NCBI GenBank assembly: GCA_038213375.1
Contig: JBBQTB010000025.1
Coordinates: 14,070-78,069 of the forward strand
Origin: JAAUTT01 sp038213375
GTDB taxonomy: Bacteria > Bacteroidota > Bacteroidia > Bacteroidales > JAAUTT01
Length of the DNA stretch: 64,000 nucleotides
Direction of reading: 5' to 3'
The notes below the pieces were generated by a model, which was not told the origin of the DNA, did no database searches, and saw only the letters and a list, made by a program, of their open reading frames with translations. Shown piece by piece: positions 47,017 through 55,547 of the stretch (within the stretch, counting starts at the first letter, position 1; each line of letters begins with the position of its first letter). Made by a program: the position numbers and the translations under genes.

Positions 47017-47748
47017 TTATAATCTCAGGTTAATTGGGATACGGAACATAACATTTACCGGTTGTCCACCTTGTTTCCCCGGCTTCCATTTTGGAAGTAA
47101 TGCTATTACCCTCAAAACTTCCTTATCTAGTTCCACATCAACACTTGTTTGAATGGATATATCTTTTATATCGCCGGTTTTTGATATGATAAACTGAACT
47201 ATTACCTTGCCGTGTTTTTTTGCTTTTCTTGCGGATTCGGGATAATTAAAATTCTTTTGCATAAACTTTCGAAGTTCCGGTTCTCCGCCATAAAATTGAG
47301 GCATCTCGTCGGCGTTGACATAAAAGGAACTATCATTTTCAGTGTTTATTCCATTTCCGTTGGCTTTTAGTTTTTCGGCAAGCAATAAGCCACTGTCCAC
47401 CGGAGTGCCTTCTTCCTTTTTAACTGTCTGTTTTTGCTCCTCCTCTTGTAATGAATCTACAACCAGGGGAGGTGCTACAATTACTTCATCAGGGTTTTGC
47501 TGGGGTGGAGGAGGAGCCAACCTTAATTCATCAGGTACCTGATCGAGTTCAACGGAAATGCTTAGAGGTAATTCAGTAACTATTTCAATTTTCCTATTGT
47601 TGTAATAAATGATTAACAGTGGTATCGCCAATATACAGAGACTTGAAAGAAAAGCAATAAACAGATATTTGGTGTATTTTTTTCTAAGCGGGTACGATCC
47701 GTAAAGCTTGTTGCGGTTTTCATATAATAATTCTTCCCAACCCTGCAT
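47017..47748 (-). CDS. tonB: Energy transducer TonB
   Basis: 243 residues. A cytoplasmic N-terminus (about 1-28), one membrane helix (about 29-46), a Pro-rich stretch P-P-P-P-Q-Q-N-P near 80, and a C-terminal TonB domain with Y-P-E-S-A-R-K-A-K-K-H-G-K-V-I-V-Q-F-I-I, ending in V-M-F-R-I-P-I-N-L-R-L. It passes proton-motive energy to outer-membrane receptors. No exbB/exbD next to it. Confidence 0.92.
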   Translation of the reverse strand: MQGWEELLYENRNKLYGSYPLRKKYTKYLFIAFLSSLCILAIPLLIIYYNNRKIEIVTELPLSISVELDQVPDELRLAPPPPQQNPDEVIVAPPLVVDSLQEEEQKQTVKKEEGTPVDSGLLLAEKLKANGNGINTENDSSFYVNADEMPQFYGGEPELRKFMQKNFNYPESARKAKKHGKVIVQFIISKTGDIKDISIQTSVDVELDKEVLRVIALLPKWKPGKQGGQPVNVMFRIPINLRL

Positions 47749-47926
47749 ATCCTGTGTCCCTTTTTTTAGCGAACGAAATTAAAAAAACTATCAGCGATTA
47801 TTGCAAAATCTACCAAATATTCCTGTTATTTTAACAAAATTTAAGGTTATATATTCGACTCAGGCTTAGTTTAAGCCGAACGGGGGGCAATAAAAAACCA
47901 AAAAACTAAAAAATCTTATCAAGTAG

Positions 47927-48030
47927 TATATACTCTTATGGTTGCATGAGTATATAAACGTACCTAGATACAAGTAGGTAATATACCATTTTGTAGGTAT
48001 TTTTTTAGATTGATAATGAGTATAGATTTG
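47927..48030 (+). promoter_or_regulatory. Repeat-rich control region before the porin gene
   Basis: A perfect 9-bp dyad TATATACTC/GAGTATATA (47927-47935, 47948-47956), then TACCTAGATACAAGTAGGTA (47961-47980), whose outer TACCT and AGGTA are complementary, then a second GTAGGTA at 47993-47999, 19 bases after the first. TAGATTTG (48023-48030) is a perfect -7 box 40 bases before the porin start. The repeats sit where an activator or repressor would bind. The remainder of 47749-47926 shows nothing distinct. Confidence 0.45.
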
Positions 48031-48069
48031 TGCATACAAAAATGAATCAATTAATTAATATTATTTTTA

Positions 48070-49182
48070 ATGACTATGAAATTACTCTACATTTTATTCT
48101 TCTTTGTTTTTCTATTTCCCGTAGCAGGTTATTCACAATCTACGAACGATGTTTTAAATGTTCTTATTCAACGGAAACTTATAACACAGGAAGATGCCGA
48201 TTCTCTGCGGTCTGAAGCAGCCATTAAGCAGCAGGAAACTGATGTCAAACGTAAGTCATTTCAGGTCACTGCTAGTAAACTCTTCCAACTTGACGGGTAT
48301 ACACAATTGAGGTATCAGTTTTTCGATGAACCTGCAAAATTCGATGGGTTTGATATCCGCCGCGCATACATCGGCTTGCGGGGAAGTATTAACCCTTATT
48401 GGGGATATCGCCTTCAGGCAGACTTTGCCAATTCGCCAAAACTTATGGATGCTTATGCTGAGTTTAAGTACAGCGAGTATATCAATGTTCAATTCGGACA
48501 GACACTTTTGCCATTTTCACTTGAAAACCTTACTTCTAACTCCAAAACTGATTTTATTGATCGCTCTCAGGTAATTGAGTCATTGGTTTCTCGAAAAAGC
48601 GATGTGATTGGCGACCAAAATGGCCGTGATATAGGTGTTCAGGCTGGTGGTGTTTTATTAAAATTGAATGGAAAATCATTGGTTGATTATAAAATAGGAC
48701 TATTTAACGGTGCAGGTATTAATGGTGGTGATAAAAATAAAACCAAGGATGTAGTTGCCCGAATCGTAATTCACCCATTTACGGGATTGGATTTGGGAGC
48801 TTCATACTACGATGGTGTGGGTAATTATGGAACACCTGCTGATAATAAAGGTCGCAATAGGCTTGGAGCTGAACTTTGTTACGAATGGAGTAGTTTATCA
48901 ATAAAAGGAGAATATATCAAGGGGAAAGATGGTATTATAAATCGCAAAGGTTATTATGCCCAAGCCGGATACTATGTAATACCACAGAAACTTCAATTTT
49001 TGGCTAAACTTGATTCATTTGATCCCGATCTCGATAATAACAAATTAACATGGTATGTGGCAGGCCTTAATTTATACCTGAACCAAAATGTACGTTTCCA
49101 ATTCAACTATTCGTTTAAAGAAGAAGAAGGTATCACCATAAAAAATAATGTTGCTTCGGCTCAGTTACAAATTCAATTTTAA
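48070..49182 (+). CDS. Phosphate-selective porin O/P family protein
   Basis: 370 residues with a signal peptide (about 1-24, ending G-Y-S-Q-S). A short helical segment (about 26-60) precedes a beta-barrel pattern: F-D-I-R-R-A-Y-I-G-L-R-G (about 95-106) and E-F-K-Y-S-E-Y-I-N-V-Q-F-G-Q-T are typical for the OprO/OprP group. It ends in Q-L-Q-I-Q-F, an aromatic barrel terminus. It would admit phosphate or other anions. Followed by a PstS-like gene, which supports phosphate. ATG at 48070 chosen; ATG at 48076 is also possible. Confidence 0.88.
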   Translation: MTMKLLYILFFFVFLFPVAGYSQSTNDVLNVLIQRKLITQEDADSLRSEAAIKQQETDVKRKSFQVTASKLFQLDGYTQLRYQFFDEPAKFDGFDIRRAYIGLRGSINPYWGYRLQADFANSPKLMDAYAEFKYSEYINVQFGQTLLPFSLENLTSNSKTDFIDRSQVIESLVSRKSDVIGDQNGRDIGVQAGGVLLKLNGKSLVDYKIGLFNGAGINGGDKNKTKDVVARIVIHPFTGLDLGASYYDGVGNYGTPADNKGRNRLGAELCYEWSSLSIKGEYIKGKDGIINRKGYYAQAGYYVIPQKLQFLAKLDSFDPDLDNNKLTWYVAGLNLYLNQNVRFQFNYSFKEEEGITIKNNVASAQLQIQF

Positions 49183-49207
49183 TTCATCAAAAACAAAAAT
49201 ACTCATC

Positions 49208-50161
49208 ATGAAGAAGTTTATTCTATATCTCTCTTTGGTTGCTTTTTTTAGCTTCCAGCAGGTTTCGAAGACAGTTGGTCAACTAAAAAGCAATTTGAAG
49301 GGAAACATATCCTTGTCAGGAGCATTTGCCCTTTATCCATTGGCGGTGAAATGGGGCGACGAGTTCAGAAAAATTCATCCGGACGTTCGTATTGATATTT
49401 CTGCCGGGGGCGCTGGTAAAGGGATGACCGATGCTTTATCCAACATGATAGACATTGGAATGGTTTCGCGTGAAATCAATTCTGAAGAATTCAAAAAAGG
49501 GGCATTCGCCATTGCAGTTGCTAAAGATGCGGTAGTGCTAACTATCAGTGCCCAAAACCCAGTTATAAAAGATATTCTTGCCAAAGGGTTAAAAAAAGAG
49601 GCAGCAAACAATATATTCGTAACCGGTAAATACAAAACATGGGGACAAGCGCTTGGAATTAAAAGCGGCGCCCCGGTGCATGTTTATACCCGATCGGACG
49701 CTTGTGGCGCTGGCGAAACCTGGGCCAAATATTTTGGTAAAAAGCAGGACGATTTGCTTGGTGTTGGCGTTTATGGCGATCCGGGAGTTGCGTTGGCTGT
49801 TAAAAAAGATGTTGTTGGCATTGGATACAACAACATAGCTTATGTATATGATGCCAAATCACATAAGCCTTATCCTGGCATTAGAGTACTTCCGCTGGAT
49901 TTGAATAATAATGGCAAATTGGATCCCGAAGAAAATTTTTACAATACACTTGATGAAATTGTAAATGCTGTGGCTGCTGGTAAATATCCATCACCTCCTG
50001 CCCGCGAACTTTACTTTGTAACCAAAGGCAAACCATCAAGCAAAGTGGTTACGGAGTTTATAAAGTGGATACTTACAGATGGACAGAAATTTGTTATACA
50101 ATCAGGTTACATCAGTCTTTCGAAAGACAAACTTGATAAAGAATTTTCAAAAATCAAATAG
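49208..50161 (+). CDS. PstS-like phosphate-binding periplasmic protein
   Basis: 317 residues from ATG at 49208 (M-K-K-F-I-L-Y-L). The frame is open back to 49148, inside the porin gene, but the signal peptide fits the later start. Mature part opens G-N-I-S-L-S-G-A-F-A-L-Y-P-L, the phosphate-binding S-G-S/A-x-x-x-x-P pattern, with S-A-G-G-A-G-K-G next and T-R-S-D-A-C-G-A-G-E-T later. No pstC, pstA or pstB lies next to it, so it must work with a transporter elsewhere or with the porin upstream. 25 bases after the porin stop. Confidence 0.85.
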   Translation: MKKFILYLSLVAFFSFQQVSKTVGQLKSNLKGNISLSGAFALYPLAVKWGDEFRKIHPDVRIDISAGGAGKGMTDALSNMIDIGMVSREINSEEFKKGAFAIAVAKDAVVLTISAQNPVIKDILAKGLKKEAANNIFVTGKYKTWGQALGIKSGAPVHVYTRSDACGAGETWAKYFGKKQDDLLGVGVYGDPGVALAVKKDVVGIGYNNIAYVYDAKSHKPYPGIRVLPLDLNNNGKLDPEENFYNTLDEIVNAVAAGKYPSPPARELYFVTKGKPSSKVVTEFIKWILTDGQKFVIQSGYISLSKDKLDKEFSKIK

Positions 50162-50173
50162 AAGTAAAAATAT

Positions 50174-50244
50174 AATTTGAACACGAAAACGCAAAGAGAT
50201 GATATTAATGTATTTTCTTAATGTCTTCGTGTTCAAATTTTTCT
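50174..50244. terminator. Long-loop inverted repeat ending the pstS-like and GyrI-like genes
   Basis: AATTTGAACACGAA (50174-50187) and its exact complement TTCGTGTTCAAATT (50226-50239) with a 38-base loop, followed by TTTTC. It can end both convergent genes. The GAACACGAA core also occurs near 29053 in another intergenic gap, so this may be a dispersed repeat put to use as terminator. Confidence 0.55.
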
Positions 50245-50264
50245 TATTACTTAATTAGAATTCG

Positions 50265-50819
50265 TTATTTTAAAGGAAAGTATATAATTGTCTGATATTT
50301 ATTCGGGTCTGGCTCCTGACTGGGATTTGTAAGGTATACTTCCCAAGACGCTCCCGATGATTGCAATCCATTATCTTTTATATATTTCATCAAATATTCA
50401 TAGGTGGGTCCTACTTTTTCGTATGGACCAACGTGAAGCGTTGAAATAGCCTTCATTGCCGGAAATTCTTTATAGGTTACCTCAGCGTTTCCTTTCGCTT
50501 CAGATGCAACAGGAATACCAACTTCAAATACTGTATTCCCTTTCGGATCATATTCGTAATACACAGTAAAAGCAGGACCGGCAGGATGAATACTATTGGC
50601 ACCGGCATAACCGTAAAGTTTACCGAATAGTTCACCCATGGTTTTACCAATATCGCTCGTTGGCACGGTTGTTTTAATAACCAACGCTTTTTGAGCATCC
50701 ATTTGTTTTGTTTCCACTTTTACATCGGCAATTTGGGTAAAAGCTTCGCTTGTGAAGCCAAAAATGCACATTGCTATCATGACAATGCAATGTTTTTTAA
50801 ATGATATACAGGTTTTCAT
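50265..50819 (-). CDS. Exported GyrI-like (effector-binding domain) protein
   Basis: 184 residues. A signal peptide (about 1-30) precedes a SOUL/GyrI-like effector-binding domain: F-T-V-Y-Y-E-Y-D near 105, F-E-V-G-I-P-V near 120, L-H-V-G-P-Y-E-K-V-G-P-T-Y near 145 and W-E-V-Y-L-T-N-P at the C-terminal side, which are the conserved blocks. In regulators this domain binds small molecules; the exported version may bind a ligand in the periplasm. Ligand unknown. Confidence 0.85.
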   Translation of the reverse strand: MKTCISFKKHCIVMIAMCIFGFTSEAFTQIADVKVETKQMDAQKALVIKTTVPTSDIGKTMGELFGKLYGYAGANSIHPAGPAFTVYYEYDPKGNTVFEVGIPVASEAKGNAEVTYKEFPAMKAISTLHVGPYEKVGPTYEYLMKYIKDNGLQSSGASWEVYLTNPSQEPDPNKYQTIIYFPLK

Positions 50820-51296
50820 AAAAATAGAGTTTTAATGTTTGATAAATTTACAAAATGTTTAAGAATTACGAATATTTTCCCAAAAGTAAATTTATCTAGT
50901 GACAACCCTATGTCAATGCCTGTGTAGTTTTTTATGATATTTATTAGTCGCCAAAATGCAGCGGTCAAAATTTATTATGCTTTTCCAGTTTTTATTTGCT
51001 TAATTCTTCAATCATATTTTTCGATTTATTCAATCGGGGAGCAATTTTTATAAAAAAGATAAATTCAATGTCAAATATATTATTGTAGTTTTTAAGTGGG
51101 ACAAACCCGACCTAAAAAAACCCATTTGGAGTCAATCGTTTTCGCAGAATTATGAGAAAACCTGGGAGTAGAATTGGTACATGTACATGAACAAAATAGA
51201 ATATACATTACCTTCATATATTTGGGCTTCCAATCAAACGAAAAGCATGTGCCATAAAGAGCAACATCAATTCACGCATTCACTCACCGCTTATCA
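50820..51296. other. Intergenic gap with no recognised gene
   Basis: 477 AT-rich bases between the GyrI-like gene and the EamA gene. Both neighbours are on the minus strand. I see no ORF with a family match, RNA gene or strong hairpin; the left end must hold the GyrI-like promoter, and the right end the 3' untranslated part of the EamA transcript. Confidence 0.6.
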
Positions 51297-52337
51297 CTAA
51301 ATAGCCGCAGCTTCTTCATCATCTTCATCATTTGCCGCTACGCTTGTAATACTTTGGTGTGTTCTATTTGTTACCATTACCTTTTCTTTTGCCAGGTTGT
51401 TTGTTTTATTTTCCTGCCTGTATTTTGCCAGATTAATTAATAATACACTGCAAAGAATGGTTACAAGCCCGGCTATCTGTAGTAAAGTGATGTTTTCACT
51501 GGCTAAGAAAACACCCAATAAAACAGCTACTACAGGGTTTACATATGCATACGTACTTACCTGGGTGGCAGGCCTTACTTGCAGTAACCACACATACGCT
51601 GTGAAGCCGGCAATAGAACCAAAGAAAATTAAATACAATAATGACCACAAGGCACTGGCGGGAATATTTTGCCAGAGAAGGTTTTGCTCTTCACCCCTTA
51701 AAAAAACACCCGGTATAAAAGCGATGCCTGCTGCCAGCATTTGCCATGAAATATTTACAGAAGCTGAGCCAGCGGTTGATTTATATTTTGAATACAGCGA
51801 ACCACCAGCCCATGCAATGGATCCAATAATAAGTAAGCCTAGTGCACCCAGTTCGGTCTGATTACCGGCTGTCGCAAATGCCGTGATAATTTTTTCACTA
51901 AATAATAAGATGACCCCAACAAAGCCAATCACCAAACCAGTAATGGTTGCTTTATTGTTAAAGTTTTCTTTCCACTTTGGCTTATCAAGCAATACAAACC
52001 ATATAGGTGCAGAAGAAACGGTAATGGCCACCACGGCGCTAGGCAAATATTGTTCAACCCATATCACAATTCCGTTACCTAAAAACAGTAACATAAAGCC
52101 ACTTATAACTGCATGTTTAATATTTTTCTTTACAAATATCTGTTCTCCTCTTATTAAACTATATACCATAACCATAAGGCCTGCAGTAATAAAACGCAAA
52201 GCACCTAACAAAAACGGCGGGAATCCATGTATAGCCTTTTGAATAAAAAAATATGTTGACCCCCATACAATATACACTGTAGCAAAAGCGAGCACTACCA
52301 TAAAAGAAGACGCTGATTTATTAGTTGAAGTGTTCAT
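51297..52337 (-). CDS. EamA family (drug/metabolite) exporter
   Basis: 346 residues with ten membrane segments in two EamA halves: V-Y-I-V-W-G-S-T-Y-F-F-I-Q-K-A (first), L-G-A-L-R-F-I-T-A-G near 45, and Y-A-Y-V-N-P-V-V-A-V-L-L-G near 265 (second). A hydrophilic tail of about 45 residues ends in an acidic D-D-E-D-D-E-E run. Likely exports amino acids or related metabolites. The Lrp-type regulator gene lies directly upstream (4-base gap), so both are co-transcribed and the regulator probably controls the exporter. Confidence 0.92.
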   Translation of the reverse strand: MNTSTNKSASSFMVVLAFATVYIVWGSTYFFIQKAIHGFPPFLLGALRFITAGLMVMVYSLIRGEQIFVKKNIKHAVISGFMLLFLGNGIVIWVEQYLPSAVVAITVSSAPIWFVLLDKPKWKENFNNKATITGLVIGFVGVILLFSEKIITAFATAGNQTELGALGLLIIGSIAWAGGSLYSKYKSTAGSASVNISWQMLAAGIAFIPGVFLRGEEQNLLWQNIPASALWSLLYLIFFGSIAGFTAYVWLLQVRPATQVSTYAYVNPVVAVLLGVFLASENITLLQIAGLVTILCSVLLINLAKYRQENKTNNLAKEKVMVTNRTHQSITSVAANDEDDEEAAAI

Positions 52338-52341
52338 AAAT

Positions 52342-52797
52342 TTATTTTTCGGGAATCACTAATTGTTGTTGTTCTTTTATCGTTTCAAGAACGATGGTTG
52401 TTCGGGTAGAAAGTATATTATTTATTTTACTGAACCGGTGTCGCATTAAATCCATCAGCGAGGCGGAATCAGCCGTTCGAATTTTGATAAGATAACAATC
52501 CTCTCCTGCAATATGATGTACCTCCTGTACTTCCGGGATTTTAGCCAGTTCCCTACCCGTTTCGCTGGAACCCAATCCATCGGTGGCTTTCAAAAAAACA
52601 AAAGCCAATAATTTTTGTTCTAATGCACTAGGATTTAAACGGGTGGTATATTGTTGAATAACCCGTTTCTGCTCCAGTTTCTTAACGCGTTCCAAAATGG
52701 CCGAAGGAGCCATCCCAAGTTCGCGCGCGATATCGGCGTTGGAAATACGGGCATTCTCCTGCATCAACCGGAGGATCCCATAATCAATCTTATCCAT
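52342..52797 (-). CDS. Lrp/AsnC family transcriptional regulator
   Basis: 151 residues from ATG at 52797 (M-D-K-I-D-Y-G-I-L-R-L), the usual family start. The frame is open to ATG 52821, but the promoter found at 52826-52858 would start RNA about there, leaving no room for a leader, so the inner ATG is preferred. Winged HTH: N-A-R-I-S-N-A-D-I-A-R-E-L-G and S-A-I-L-E-R-V-K-K-L; the RAM effector domain follows (V-H-H-I-A-G-E-D-C-Y-L-I-K). It senses amino acids and likely controls the exporter gene behind it and itself. Confidence 0.92.
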   Translation of the reverse strand: MDKIDYGILRLMQENARISNADIARELGMAPSAILERVKKLEQKRVIQQYTTRLNPSALEQKLLAFVFLKATDGLGSSETGRELAKIPEVQEVHHIAGEDCYLIKIRTADSASLMDLMRHRFSKINNILSTRTTIVLETIKEQQQLVIPEK

Positions 52798-52825
52798 TAC
52801 AATTGCCGTTTCCTTATTCATTCTG

Positions 52826-52858
52826 CAAACATACTAAATAAAAGAATTATATTCCAAA
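52826..52858 (-). promoter_or_regulatory. Promoter of the Lrp-EamA operon
   Basis: On the minus strand: TTTG (52858-52855), 21 bases, TATGTTTG (52833-52826), a perfect -7 box. RNA would start near 52820, about 20-25 bases before the ATG at 52797. Confidence 0.65.
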
Positions 52859-52884
52859 TAAATTATAAAAACTAAATTATATTC
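52845..52884. promoter_or_regulatory. Two AATTATATTC repeats 30 bp apart (candidate Lrp sites)
   Basis: Identical 10-mers AATTATATTC at 52845-52854 and 52875-52884 face the same way, 30 bases (about three DNA turns) start to start. The first lies between the -33 and -7 boxes. This suits autoregulation by the Lrp-type protein, which wraps DNA with phased sites. Confidence 0.45.
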
Positions 52885-53110
52885 TGAAATATCAATTATT
52901 TAAAGTATGTTGTCGAGTTAGTGGTAATTTAAAAGACAGAAAAAAGATAGCAAGAATTTGACTGGGCAAGGCAAAAGCAAAAGATGTAACTGGAATAATT
53001 AGAAAGTCGAAAAAATCCTGTAAAAACAGGATAGTATCTTATCTTTTATAACATACTTTTAACCATTGAAATTTTATTTATTTGCGGTTAAAAAATGTAA
53101 TGTTTGGATA

Positions 53111-53452
53111 ATGCTTATGGAGGTCTTAGCTCATTACCTTTGGTTAACTGGCAACCCGAACACATTTTTCAACGTGTCAGTTACTGAAATGATTAACTAC
53201 TACAAAATTTTCAACCACCTGGATAAGTACACATTTAACGAGTTGTCAAGCGAACGCGAGTTTAACGGCAACCCAATGAACCTTCGCCTGAACGATTTAG
53301 GACTAACCAAACACCTACACTTTGGTGTAGATACCAATACCTTGGTGGATGATTTTGTTTATTCCCGTTATGAATTGTACCTGAACCATCACAAAATGGC
53401 ACACCTGACAACGAACCTGAGTGTAGCAGAGTTAAAGAAAGCATTTGATTAA
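53111..53452 (+). CDS. Hypothetical protein at the start of the accessory region
   Basis: 113 residues from ATG at 53111; the frame is open back to a TTG at 53066. Helical, with many Asn, Leu and Tyr (L-N-D-L-G-L-T-K-H-L-H-F-G-V). No signal peptide, membrane span or family I recognise. It is followed by a broken zinc-ribbon ORF, which together look like leftovers of a mobile element. Preceded by a 244-base gap after lrp. Confidence 0.4.
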   Translation: MLMEVLAHYLWLTGNPNTFFNVSVTEMINYYKIFNHLDKYTFNELSSEREFNGNPMNLRLNDLGLTKHLHFGVDTNTLVDDFVYSRYELYLNHHKMAHLTTNLSVAELKKAFD

Positions 53453-53548
53453 CGGCTAACAGATAGGTTTAAAGCCTACAATATCATTAACTTGGAAGGT
53501 GATAGCCGGAGAAAATAATAAACGAATTTCAATTAAAACCATACGATT

Positions 53549-53683
53549 ATGGCAACAAAACAATGCCTCCAATTTGGAGCGCAATTTGAAGGAAGGGCGA
53601 ACAAGCTCTATTGTCAACCAAGTGCAAAATGGCTCCATTTTACAACTAAGAATTATGAACTAACCCTTCACCCACCCTTTTGA
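53549..53683 (+). pseudogene. Degenerate zinc-ribbon mini-protein
   Basis: 44 codons, M-A-T-K-Q-C-L-Q-F-G-A-Q-F-E-G-R-A, then K-L-Y-C-Q-P-S-A-K. The layout is that of small zinc-ribbon proteins (C-x-x-C-G-x-x-F-x-G-R-x-x-x-x-Y-C-S-x-x-C), but the second Cys of the first pair is Phe (TTT, one base from TGT) and the last Cys is replaced, so zinc cannot be held by four Cys. Likely a decayed gene. The flanks 53453-53548 and 53684-53744 hold nothing else. Confidence 0.4.
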
Positions 53684-53744
53684 ATTCCTATATAAAATAA
53701 ATGAATTTGTCATTTATTTATACCATTTTATCTATAAAAATCTA

Positions 53745-53759
53745 TCTTTTGTCAAAAGA
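53745..53759. promoter_or_regulatory. Near-perfect operator-like palindrome before the barrel gene
   Basis: TCTTTTG-T-CAAAAGA is a 7-bp perfect dyad around one base, 86 bases before the GTG start at 53845. A second TTTTTTGACA follows at about 53770. No good -7 box was identified, so its role as operator is a guess. Confidence 0.3.
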
Positions 53760-53844
53760 AACTAAACATTTTTTGACATAAATAAAAACAATAATTTTAG
53801 ATTGCCGTATAAATACCAAAACCCATTTTTTAATAAACCCTTTT

Positions 53845-55539
53845 GTGAAATTTTTAGCGACAAAAGCCAATTTAACCGTTATGCTTACTTTTTGTTTATT
53901 TCAACATACTTGGGGGCAAAATTTGGAAAGCATAGGTAAACAAAGCCCTTTGAAGGTTTCTGGTGGATTATCGGTAAACCAACTATTTTATGATGCTATT
54001 GGGTCACAATCCAATCGTTCACCCTATACTTATTACCTTGCAGGAAATTTGAATTTTAGCCTTTACGGTTGGTCGGTACCATTCTCTTACACTTATTCCA
54101 ATCAACAAAGTTCGTTTCAGCAACCGTTTAATCAATATTCTTTAAATCCAACTTATAAATGGATTACAGCCCATATTGGATATGTTAGCATGACGTTCTC
54201 TCCTTATACCTTAAACGGGCATCAATTTCTTGGGGCTGGTGTAGAGTTAAGTTCAGGCAGTAAGTTCAAGTTCAGCGCTATGTATGGCAGATTACAAAAA
54301 GCAATAGAATATGATACTGCCAATAGAAGCATCCAACCTGTATACCAACGTATAGGCTATGGGGTAAAAGGAGGCATTAATTTGGGGAAAGCAGCAATTG
54401 AATTGATGGCCTTTCATAGTAAGGATCAATTAAACTCTCTAAATTACAGAATTGATAGCCTTGAGCTTTATCCCGAAGAAAACCTTGCAGTAGGTATTAC
54501 CTCAACTATTTCTCTCATTGAAAAACTAAACTTCCAGATTGATTACGGATCGAGTTTTATTACCCGCGATATACGTTCGGATACAATATCGGAAAACATT
54601 TTGTTCACAAAAAGAACATCAACCGAAAAATATAACGCTATTAGGGCAGGCTTAAAATACAGTCAAACATTTTATAGTTTTGGGGTTAGCTACGAACGGA
54701 TCGACCCAGGGTATCGCACACATGGAGCATACTATTTCAACAACGACCTGGAAAATATAGCCACCAATATAACAGCTTCTCTTCTTAAGAAGAAATTAAC
54801 TCTAGGAGCTAATATTGGATTACAAAGAGACGATCTGGACAACAAGAAAATGAGTAACATGCTCAGGGTGGTAAATTCATACAATGTAGGATTTGTACCT
54901 ATTAACCAACTGAATATTTCTGCGTCCTATTCGAATTTCAAAAGCCATACCAATGTAAAATCGCAGTTTCAAAGTATTAACCAAATAACACCTTATGAAA
55001 ATTTAGATACCCTAAATTTTACTCAAATATCAGAAAATACTACACTTAATGTCAATTACACATTATCCCAGACAGAAAAGAGTAGGCAGAACCTTAGTTT
55101 TAACGGTGTATATCAAAAAGCATCAGAATATCAGGAACAATTACCTACAAACAGCGGTGCAAAATTCTATAGCTTAAATCTGGCTCACAATTATACATTT
55201 ATCAAGACCAATACATCGTTCTCCACCTCTTTAAATTACAGTAATAGTAAAATGGAAATACTTTCAACCTATACCATTGGGCCAACCGTAAGTGTTCGTA
55301 AAAGTTTCTTTAAAAATAAACTAAAGGGGTCTTTTTCCACATCGTTTAATAATTCATATTCAAATGGTGAGTTAATTAATACCGTATTAAATTTTAGATT
55401 TAGTACTGGGTATACATGGCAAAAAAAACATAATTTCAACCTCACAGCTGCTAACATCAATCGGACAGCAAAGAGCGCAGGCTTAAAAAGGAAATTTAAT
55501 GAATATACGGTGACATTAGGATATACCTATAATTTTTGA
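53845..55539 (+). CDS. Outer-membrane beta-barrel protein paired with TANFOR protein
   Basis: 564 residues from a GTG start; signal peptide about 1-24 (ending W-G-Q). Alternating Tyr/Ser/Asn-rich strands run through the whole length (Y-S-F-G-V-S-Y-E-R, L-N-I-S-A-S-Y-S-N-F) and the protein ends V-T-L-G-Y-T-Y-N-F with a terminal Phe, as outer-membrane barrels do. I recall this type of barrel next to TANFOR/fibronectin proteins in Bacteroidota, but know no function. It could export or anchor the 1073-residue protein whose gene starts 8 bases after its stop. Confidence 0.75.
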   Translation: MKFLATKANLTVMLTFCLFQHTWGQNLESIGKQSPLKVSGGLSVNQLFYDAIGSQSNRSPYTYYLAGNLNFSLYGWSVPFSYTYSNQQSSFQQPFNQYSLNPTYKWITAHIGYVSMTFSPYTLNGHQFLGAGVELSSGSKFKFSAMYGRLQKAIEYDTANRSIQPVYQRIGYGVKGGINLGKAAIELMAFHSKDQLNSLNYRIDSLELYPEENLAVGITSTISLIEKLNFQIDYGSSFITRDIRSDTISENILFTKRTSTEKYNAIRAGLKYSQTFYSFGVSYERIDPGYRTHGAYYFNNDLENIATNITASLLKKKLTLGANIGLQRDDLDNKKMSNMLRVVNSYNVGFVPINQLNISASYSNFKSHTNVKSQFQSINQITPYENLDTLNFTQISENTTLNVNYTLSQTEKSRQNLSFNGVYQKASEYQEQLPTNSGAKFYSLNLAHNYTFIKTNTSFSTSLNYSNSKMEILSTYTIGPTVSVRKSFFKNKLKGSFSTSFNNSYSNGELINTVLNFRFSTGYTWQKKHNFNLTAANINRTAKSAGLKRKFNEYTVTLGYTYNF

Positions 55540-55547
55540 ATTAAAAG

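Noticed and set aside
53015..53032. Perfect hairpin ATCCTGT-AAAA-ACAGGAT that looks like a terminator on the minus strand
   Set aside because: No minus-strand gene ends there; it may be left from a lost gene, so it is not listed as a working terminator.
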